From: Rhodobacter xanthinilyticus
GTDB lineage: Bacteria > Pseudomonadota > Alphaproteobacteria > Rhodobacterales > Rhodobacteraceae
Length of the DNA: 64,000 nt
NCBI RefSeq assembly: GCF_001856665.1
Contig: NZ_CP017781.1
Location: forward strand, 868,001-932,000
Direction of reading: 5' to 3'
Positions 58,799 to 64,000 of this stretch are shown in pieces. The notes under the pieces are model-generated. The model ran no database searches, was not told the origin of the DNA, and worked only from the letters and a program-made list of their open reading frames with translations. The position numbers and the translations under genes were made by a program. Every line of letters starts with the position of its first letter. Within the stretch, counting starts at the first letter, position 1.

Positions 58799-61630
58799 AT
58801 GTTCAAGCCGACGACCTACGACAGCTACGATTTCGCCAACCGCCGCCATATCGGCCCGTCGCCCGCCGAGATGGAGGCGATGCTGGCGGTCGTCGGCACG
58901 CCCTCGCTCGAGGCGCTGATCGACGAGACCGTGCCGAAAAGTATCCGCCAGAAGCGCCCGCTCTCCTGGGCGCCGCTGACCGAACATGCGCTCTTGGCGC
59001 GGTTGCGCGAGGTGGCGGCGAAGAACCGCGTGATGACCTCGCTGATCGGGCAGGGCTATTACGGCACTGTCACGCCCCCCGCGATCCAGCGCAATATCCT
59101 CGAAAACCCGGCCTGGTACACCGCCTATACCCCCTATCAGCCCGAGATCGCGCAGGGCCGGCTCGAGGCGCTGTTGAACTTCCAGACCATGGTCGCCGAT
59201 CTGACCGGGCTCGAGGTCGCCAATGCGAGCCTCTTGGACGAGGCCACCGCCGCGGCCGAGGCGATGGCGATGGCGGAACGCTCGGCGAAATCGAAGGCGC
59301 GCGGCTTCTTCGTCGATCTCAACCTGCATCCGCAGACCATCGCGGTGATCGAGACGCGCGCGGCGCCTCTGGGTATCGAGGTGATCAAGGGCCAGCCCGA
59401 CGATCTCGTCCCCGAGGCCGTCTTCGGCGCGATCTTCCAATATCCGGGCACCTATGGCCATGTCCGCGATTTCACCGATCTGATCGAAAAGCTCCATGAT
59501 GCCAAGGCCTTGGCGATTGTCGCGACGGATCTTCTGGCGCTGTGCCTGCTCAAGGAGCCGGGCGCGATGGGCGCCGATATCGCGGTCGGCTCGGCACAGC
59601 GCTTTGGTGTGCCGATGGGCTATGGCGGCCCGCATGCGGCCTTCATGGCGGTGCGCGATGCGCTCAAACGCGCGATGCCCGGGCGGATCGTCGGCGTCTC
59701 GATCGACAGCCACGGCGACCCGGCCTACCGGCTCTCGCTGCAAACCCGCGAGCAACATATCCGCCGCGAAAAGGCCACCTCGAACGTCTGCACGGCGCAG
59801 GCGCTTTTGGCGGTGATGGCGGGGTTCTACGCGGTCTTCCACGGGCCGGCGGGGCTGCGCGCGATTGCCGAGCGGGTGCATTTCAACGCCGTGCGGCTGC
59901 GCGATGCGCTGCTCGCGGCGGGGGCCGAGGTCGCGCCGGGGGCGTTTTTCGACACGATCACCGTCAAGGTCGGCGTGGGCCAGGCCGGGATCCTCGCCGC
60001 CGCGCGTCACCGCGGGCTCAACCTGCGCAAGGTCGGGCGCGACCGCGTCGGCATCTCGGTCGATGAGCTGACCGACGCCGATGTCATCGCCCGTGCGCTC
60101 GACGCCTTCGGCATCACCGACCCGGCGCCCGCCGAGGTCGAGCTCGGCTTCCCCGAGGCGATGCTGCGCCAAAGCGACTATCTGACCCACCCGGTCTTCC
60201 ACATGAACCGCGCCGAAAGCGAGATGATGCGCTACATGCGCCGCCTCTCGGACCGCGACCTCGCGCTCGACCGGGCGATGATCCCGCTCGGCTCGTGCAC
60301 GATGAAGCTCAACGCCGCGGCCGAGATGATGCCGCTGACCTGGCCGGAATTTGGCGCGCTGCACCCGTTTGCGCCCTATAATCAGGCCGAGGGCTATCAC
60401 GAGGCGATCGCCGATCTGACCACGAAACTGTGCGAGATCACCGGCTATGACGCCTTTTCGATGCAGCCCAACTCCGGCGCGCAGGGCGAATATGCGGGGC
60501 TTCTGACGATCGCGGCCTATCACCGCGCGCGCGGCGAGGGGTATCGCAACATCTGTCTGATCCCGGTCTCGGCGCATGGCACCAACCCGGCCTCGGCGCA
60601 GATGGCGGGGATGCAGGTCGTGGTGGTGAAATCGGCGCCCAACGGCGATATCGATCTCGAGGATTTCAACGAGAAGGCGGTCGCGGCGGGCGAGAACCTC
60701 GCGGCCTGCATGATCACCTATCCCTCGACCCATGGCGTCTTCGAGGAGACGGTGCGGGCGGTTTGCGAGATCACCCATGAGCATGGCGGCCAGGTCTATA
60801 TCGACGGGGCGAACATGAACGCGCTCGTGGGCCTTGTGAAACCGGGCGAGATCGGCGGCGATGTGAGCCACCTCAACCTGCACAAGACCTTCGCGATCCC
60901 GCATGGCGGCGGCGGGCCGGGGATGGGGCCGATCGGCGTGAAGGAGCATCTCGCGCCGTTCCTGCCGGGCCACCCGGAGACGGGCGGCGAGGAGGGGGCG
61001 GTCTCGGCCGCGCCCTATGGCTCGGCTTCGATCCTGCTGATCTCCTGGGCTTATTGTCTGTTGATGGGCGGGGCGGGGCTGACCCAGGCGACGCGGGTCG
61101 CGATCTTGAACGCGAACTATATCGCGGCGCGGCTCAAGGCCTCCTATCCGATCCTGTTCATGGGCAACCGGGGCCGGGTGGCGCATGAATGCATCCTCGA
61201 TACGCGCGGCTTTGCCGAGGTGGGCGTGACGGTGGACGATATCGCCAAGCGTCTGGTCGATAACGGTTTTCACGCGCCGACCATGTCCTGGCCGGTGGCG
61301 GGGACGCTGATGGTGGAGCCCACCGAGAGCGAGACCAAGGCCGAGATCGACCGCTTCATCACCGCGCTCGAGGCGATCCGGGCGGAGATTGCGGATGTGG
61401 CCGAGGGGCGGATCTCGGCCGAGGACAGCCCGCTGCGCCGCGCGCCGCATACGGTCGAGGACCTCGTCGCCGAATGGGATCGGCCCTATTCGCGCGAGCA
61501 GGGTTGTTTCCCGCCGGGCTCGTTCCGCGAGGACAAATATTGGCCGCCCGTCGGGCGCGTCGATAACGTCTATGGCGACCGCAACCTCGTGTGCACCTGT
61601 CCGCCGCTCGAGGATTACATCGCGAAATAG
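58799..61630 (+). CDS. gcvP: Glycine dehydrogenase (decarboxylating), P protein (943 aa)
   Basis: PLP enzyme that decarboxylates glycine onto GcvH. The PLP-binding lysine is Lys696 in [17 protein letters not shown]. The N-terminal half-domain begins [15 protein letters not shown], and [12 protein letters not shown] and [13 protein letters not shown] are standard blocks. It is a single-chain P protein, not the split GcvPA/GcvPB form. Repeat copy F follows the TAG stop immediately. Confidence 0.97.
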   Translation: MFKPTTYDSYDFANRRHIGPSPAEMEAMLAVVGTPSLEALIDETVPKSIRQKRPLSWAPLTEHALLARLREVAAKNRVMTSLIGQGYYGTVTPPAIQRNILENPAWYTAYTPYQPEIAQGRLEALLNFQTMVADLTGLEVANASLLDEATAAAEAMAMAERSAKSKARGFFVDLNLHPQTIAVIETRAAPLGIEVIKGQPDDLVPEAVFGAIFQYPGTYGHVRDFTDLIEKLHDAKALAIVATDLLALCLLKEPGAMGADIAVGSAQRFGVPMGYGGPHAAFMAVRDALKRAMPGRIVGVSIDSHGDPAYRLSLQTREQHIRREKATSNVCTAQALLAVMAGFYAVFHGPAGLRAIAERVHFNAVRLRDALLAAGAEVAPGAFFDTITVKVGVGQAGILAAARHRGLNLRKVGRDRVGISVDELTDADVIARALDAFGITDPAPAEVELGFPEAMLRQSDYLTHPVFHMNRAESEMMRYMRRLSDRDLALDRAMIPLGSCTMKLNAAAEMMPLTWPEFGALHPFAPYNQAEGYHEAIADLTTKLCEITGYDAFSMQPNSGAQGEYAGLLTIAAYHRARGEGYRNICLIPVSAHGTNPASAQMAGMQVVVVKSAPNGDIDLEDFNEKAVAAGENLAACMITYPSTHGVFEETVRAVCEITHEHGGQVYIDGANMNALVGLVKPGEIGGDVSHLNLHKTFAIPHGGGGPGMGPIGVKEHLAPFLPGHPETGGEEGAVSAAPYGSASILLISWAYCLLMGGAGLTQATRVAILNANYIAARLKASYPILFMGNRGRVAHECILDTRGFAEVGVTVDDIAKRLVDNGFHAPTMSWPVAGTLMVEPTESETKAEIDRFITALEAIRAEIADVAEGRISAEDSPLRRAPHTVEDLVAEWDRPYSREQGCFPPGSFREDKYWPPVGRVDNVYGDRNLVCTCPPLEDYIAK

Positions 61631-61689
61631 GGGGCTCTGCCCCCGCCGAGGCGGGCCTCGGCCCCCCGGGATATTTTGGCATCGTTGAA
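61630..61689 (+). repeat. Dispersed palindromic repeat, family 1, copy F
   Basis: GGGGGCTCTGCCCCC, GCCGAGGCGGGCCTCGGC, CCCCCGGGATATTTT, GG, CATCGTTGAA. It starts at the last base of the gcvP stop codon and is the copy most similar to copy A. Confidence 0.85.
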
Positions 61690-61720
61690 GGGCAGGGGCC
61701 AAGGCTTCTGCCCTTCGGCC

Positions 61721-61749
61721 TTGTAACGGGGCGGGCGGCGCCCAATATA
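61721..61749 (+). promoter_or_regulatory. trxC promoter
   Basis: TTGTAA (61721-61726), 17 nt, AATATA (61744-61749), 30 nt before the start codon. Confidence 0.55.
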
Positions 61750-61779
61750 TTCCGCAAATCGAATATCATGGAGGCTCAG

Positions 61780-62223
61780 ATGGCCGAATCGATGCGCGTG
61801 ACCTGTCTCGACTGTGGGCAGGCGAACCGGGTGCCGGAGGACAAGCTCTCCGCCGGGCCGAAATGCGGGGTCTGCGGGGCGCCGCTGTTCTCGGGGAAGG
61901 TGGCCGAGATCGACACCGAGACGCTGATGAAGGCGGAGAAGGACGACACGCCGATGCTCGTCGATTTCTGGGCGCCGTGGTGCGGGCCCTGCCGGCAGAT
62001 GGCGCCGCAGTTCGTCTCCGCGGCGGGGATGCTGAAGGGGCAGGTGCGGCTTGCCAAGATCAACACCGAGGCGAATCCGACGGTGAGCCAGCGCTATCGG
62101 ATCCAGGGGATCCCGGCGTTTGTGCTGTTTCGCAAGGGGCGCGAGGTGGCGCGGGCGGCGGGGGCGCGGCCGGCCGCCGAGCTCGTCGGGTTCGTCAAAT
62201 CGAAGCTCGGCGCGCGAGTCTGA
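61780..62223 (+). CDS. trxC: Thioredoxin TrxC with N-terminal zinc finger (147 aa)
   Basis: Thioredoxin-2, a cytoplasmic disulfide reductase. Four cysteines at 9, 12, 29 and 32 (CLDCG...CGVCG) make the N-terminal zinc ribbon. The redox site is WAPWCGPC with Cys68 and Cys71, and the cis-proline is in [10 protein letters not shown]. The start at 61780 is chosen over the ATG at 61768 because GGAGG lies 5 nt before it. In other bacteria trxC is induced by oxidants; nothing here shows that directly. Confidence 0.94.
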   Translation: MAESMRVTCLDCGQANRVPEDKLSAGPKCGVCGAPLFSGKVAEIDTETLMKAEKDDTPMLVDFWAPWCGPCRQMAPQFVSAAGMLKGQVRLAKINTEANPTVSQRYRIQGIPAFVLFRKGREVARAAGARPAAELVGFVKSKLGARV

Positions 62224-62274
62224 GCGCCGGCGGGGGGCGGCGAAAAGTTTTTTGAAAAGGGGCTTTTCGGGCGC

Positions 62275-62303
62275 TTGACAATGCCTGCGCCATGCGCGAA
62301 AAG
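62275..62303 (+). promoter_or_regulatory. Probable tRNA-Ala promoter
   Basis: Perfect TTGACA (62275-62280) with GAAAAG after 17 nt. The -10 is poor, but the distance to the tRNA fits. A GAAAAG/CTTTTC inverted repeat (about 62254-62269) just upstream may end trxC. Confidence 0.5.
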
Positions 62304-62317
62304 CCCCCCCACGGCGA

Positions 62318-62393
62318 GGGGCTGTAGCTCAGTTGGGAGAGCGCATCGTTCGCAATGATGAGGTCAGGGGTTCGATCCCCCTCAGCTCCACCA
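62318..62393 (+). tRNA. tRNA-Ala (CGC)
   Basis: 76 nt with an encoded CCA end. The acceptor stem GGGGCTG pairs with CAGCTCC and contains the G3-U70 pair that identifies alanine tRNAs. The D arm is GCTCAGTTGGGAGAGC, the anticodon loop TTCGCAA gives CGC, and the T arm is AGGGG-TTCGATC-CCCCT. It reads GCG codons, which are abundant in this genome. Confidence 0.96.
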
Positions 62394-62410
62394 AGCCGTT
62401 CCCGCTCAAA

Positions 62411-62436
62411 AAGCCGCTCCTTCGGGGGCGGTTTTT
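62411..62436 (+). terminator. Intrinsic terminator after tRNA-Ala
   Basis: CCGCTCC-TTCG-GGGGCGG stem with tetraloop followed by five T, 18 nt after the tRNA. Confidence 0.9.
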
Positions 62437-62581
62437 GCTTTGATTCCGCCCGTTTGCGGCGCTTTGGCTAAAATTCGATGCGTTTCTCGCACAGGCCGCG
62501 ACGTTTTTTCTGCGGCGCAGAAAAAACGTTACCACATTGCAACCTTTCCGTGTCTTCATGGCGTCAGTTATGGAGGCTGAA

Positions 62582-63346
62582 ATGTTCTCACTCAAAGGCC
62601 AGAAGGTTCTCGTTGTCGGGATCGCAAATGACCATTCGATCGCTTACGGCTGCGCCCAGGCGTTCCGCGAGCAGGGCGCCGATCTGGCGGTGACCTGGCT
62701 CAACGCCAAGGCCGAGCCGCATGTGCGCCCGCTTGCCGAGGCGCTCGGCGCCGAAATCATGATGCCGCTCGACGTCACCGTCCCGGGCGAGCTCGAGGCG
62801 GTTTTCGCCGAGATCGAGGCGCGTTGGGGCAAGGTCGACACGATCCTGCATTCGATCGCTTTTGCGCCGCGCACCGACCTGCACGGCCGCGTCATCGACA
62901 GCTCGTCGGAGGGCTTCTCCAAGGCGATGGATGTCTCGGTCCATTCCTTCCTGCGGATGATCAAGCTCGCCGAGCCGCTGATGCCCAATGGCGGCACCTG
63001 CCTCTCGGTGTCGTTCTTCGGCTCGAGCCGGGTGGTGGCGCATTACAACATCATGGGGCCGGTCAAGGCCGCGCTCGAAAGTGTTGTGCGTTATGCCGCG
63101 GCGGAGCTTGGCGAAAAGGGCATCCGCGTGCATGCGCTCTCGCCCGGGCCGCTCGCGACCCGCGCCGCTTCGGGCATCGATCAGTTCGACAGCCTGCTCG
63201 CCGAGGCGACGGCCCGTGCGCCGACCCATATGCTCACCACGATCGAGGATATCGGCGCGATGGCCGCCTTCCTGTCCTCGCCCGAGGCGAAAAACCTCAC
63301 CGGCGGCGTGCATGATATCGACGGCGGCTATTCGATCACCGCGTGA
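62582..63346 (+). CDS. fabI: Enoyl-ACP reductase FabI-like SDR (254 aa)
   Basis: Short-chain dehydrogenase of the FabI type, expected to reduce enoyl-ACP in fatty acid synthesis. The N-terminal NAD site is GQKVLVVGIANDHSIAYGCA. The catalytic Tyr155 and Lys162 are in HYNIMGPVKAALE with the FabI spacing of six residues. LHSIAFAP and SPGPLATRAASGI also fit. The first active-site tyrosine of FabI (SYLGAER in E. coli) is a phenylalanine here (SFFGSSR). The start at 62582 has GGAGG 5 nt before it; the frame is open further upstream. Possibly a FabI paralogue rather than the essential enzyme. Confidence 0.8.
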   Translation: MFSLKGQKVLVVGIANDHSIAYGCAQAFREQGADLAVTWLNAKAEPHVRPLAEALGAEIMMPLDVTVPGELEAVFAEIEARWGKVDTILHSIAFAPRTDLHGRVIDSSSEGFSKAMDVSVHSFLRMIKLAEPLMPNGGTCLSVSFFGSSRVVAHYNIMGPVKAALESVVRYAAAELGEKGIRVHALSPGPLATRAASGIDQFDSLLAEATARAPTHMLTTIEDIGAMAAFLSSPEAKNLTGGVHDIDGGYSITA

Positions 63347-63367
63347 TCGCGCCTCCCCTTGCCTCCA

Positions 63368-63394
63368 GGGCGGCCCCCGGGCCGCCCTTTGTTT
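63368..63394 (+). terminator. Intrinsic terminator after fabI
   Basis: GGGCGGC and GCCGCCC form a 7-bp stem followed by TTTGTTTT, 22 nt after the stop. Confidence 0.8.
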
Positions 63395-63421
63395 TCCCCA
63401 GATTTTGGGGCCGGCTCCGAG

Positions 63422-63512
63422 TTATCCACGAGAATTTGCTTTACACCTGACCGGCTTGCGCACACGATATATGGTAGGCGCGAGGGGCGTTTTCGCCGCC
63501 CTTTGTGGATAA
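63422..63512. promoter_or_regulatory. Pair of DnaA-box-like sites upstream of the ybjN-like gene
   Basis: TTATCCACG (63422-63430) on the plus strand is one base from the DnaA consensus, and TTATCCACA (63504-63512, minus strand) matches TTATNCACA perfectly. They face each other across a gap that contains the A/T-rich GATATATGG. Confidence 0.4.
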
Positions 63513-63529
63513 ATCAAACCCTAGGGGAG

Positions 63530-63549
63530 CTGCACCCCAAGGGGTGCAG
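63530..63549. other. Perfect palindrome before the ybjN-like gene
   Basis: CTGCACCCC-AA-GGGGTGCAG, two 9-bp arms with a 2-nt centre, ending 19 nt before the start codon. It could be an operator or an mRNA hairpin close to the ribosome binding site. Confidence 0.5.
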
Positions 63550-63568
63550 AGCAGGCGGGGGGCATCAC

Positions 63569-64000
63569 ATGGCGCTGAGCGAGGATTATCTCTATTCCGA
63601 CGAGCTGCACCCGATCGATGTGGTCGAGGAGCTCGCCGAGGCCCATGCTTGGGAGTTCGACCGCGTCACCGATGACCAGATCGCGATGACCGTCGAGGGC
63701 CAGTGGCGCACCTATTCGGTCACCCTCGCCTGGTCGGCGCAGGACGAGACGCTGCGGCTGATCTCCACCTTCGAGCTCGACCCGCCCGCGCACCGCGCCG
63801 GCGCGCTTTATGAGCTGCTCAACCGCATCAACGACCAATGCTGGTCCGGCGCGCTCACCTGGTGGCCCGAGCAACAGCTGATGGTCTGGCGCTACGGGCT
63901 CGTGCTCGCGGGCGGCCAATGCGCCTCGATCGAACAGGTCGACCAGCTGATCGGCGCCGCGATCCACGGCAGCGAGCGGTTCTACCCGGCGATCCAGCTC
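63569..64000 (+). CDS. YbjN domain protein (cut by window edge)
   Basis: The first 144 residues of a YbjN-domain protein, a sensory-type fold of unclear function. Typical stretches are WEFDRVTDDQIAMTVEGQW, TYSVTLAWSAQDETLRLIS, LYELLNRINDQCWSGALTWW and EQQLMVWRYGLVL. The start at 63569 follows a G-rich stretch (GGCGGGGGGC). The stop codon is beyond the window. Confidence 0.85.
   Translation, partial: MALSEDYLYSDELHPIDVVEELAEAHAWEFDRVTDDQIAMTVEGQWRTYSVTLAWSAQDETLRLISTFELDPPAHRAGALYELLNRINDQCWSGALTWWPEQQLMVWRYGLVLAGGQCASIEQVDQLIGAAIHGSERFYPAIQL

Noticed and set aside
58784-61702. A 972-codon frame opposite gcvP
   Set aside because: Shadow of gcvP; no motif or ribosome binding site.

Overview
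The window looks like core chromosome of a Rhodobacter-type alphaproteobacterium (Rhodobacterales). The evidence is very high G+C, a type I sulfide:quinone oxidoreductase whose catalytic residues fall at the residue numbers known for the Rhodobacter capsulatus enzyme, short-form HisG with HisZ, a PtsP beside lysC, and many ATGA stop/start overlaps. I see no insertion sequence, prophage, CRISPR array, rRNA or obvious island. Two genes are cut by the window edges: topA at the left and a ybjN-like gene at the right.

Layout. 1-5.4 kb (minus): topA, dprA and tldD. 5.5-10.2 kb (plus): thrC, an M16 zinc protease and a RimJ-like acetyltransferase in overlap, then a FAD-linked D-hydroxyacid dehydrogenase. 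10.4-12.5 kb (minus): apt and mtnP (methylthioadenosine salvage) and a flavin-reductase-like protein. 12.5-13.8 kb (plus): a GNAT enzyme and an EcsC protein. 13.9-17.5 kb (minus): lysC and ptsP. 17.7-19.2 kb (plus): an unusual pyruvate kinase. 19.4-22.6 kb (minus): sqr with a probable SqrR operator, and an OmpA-like protein. 22.8-32.0 kb (minus): one long purine unit, xdhA-xdhB-xdhC followed by a BMP-type ABC transporter, coupled by five successive 4-nt overlaps. 32.3-35.8 kb (plus): dnaE. 35.8-39.4 kb: slyX (minus), then hisS-hisZ-hisG (plus). 39.4-45.9 kb (minus): mreB-mreC-mreD-mrdA-rodA-ghrA, the cell-shape operon. 46.3-48.1 kb (minus): leuA with a leucine-rich leader peptide. 48.2-49.8 kb (minus): a secreted 18-repeat MORN protein. 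50-55.5 kb: nadE (plus), pfkB (minus), an uncharacterised two-gene cassette (plus), a Tat-exported metallo-hydrolase and a small zincin (minus). 55.6-61.6 kb (plus): gltX, then a tandem glycine riboswitch and gcvT-gcvH-gcvP. 61.8-64 kb (plus): trxC, tRNA-Ala(CGC), a fabI-like gene and the ybjN-like gene.

The regulatory content is the most informative part. It comprises a probably leaderless Leu-rich peptide with mutually exclusive hairpins upstream of leuA, an ATTC-N8-GAAT operator over the sqr promoter, and the glycine riboswitch, whose predicted promoter places the transcript start at the first aptamer. A dispersed palindromic repeat (hairpin, then CCCGGGATATTT, then CATCGTTGAA or CAAGATGAAA) occurs seven times, mostly directly after stop codons, once as a convergent pair and once inside xdhA.

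The best candidates for something undescribed are the 69-aa plus 329-aa gene cassette at 52.8-54.0 kb, the leuA leader, and the pyruvate-kinase-like enzyme with a novel N-terminal domain and no C-terminal regulatory domain.
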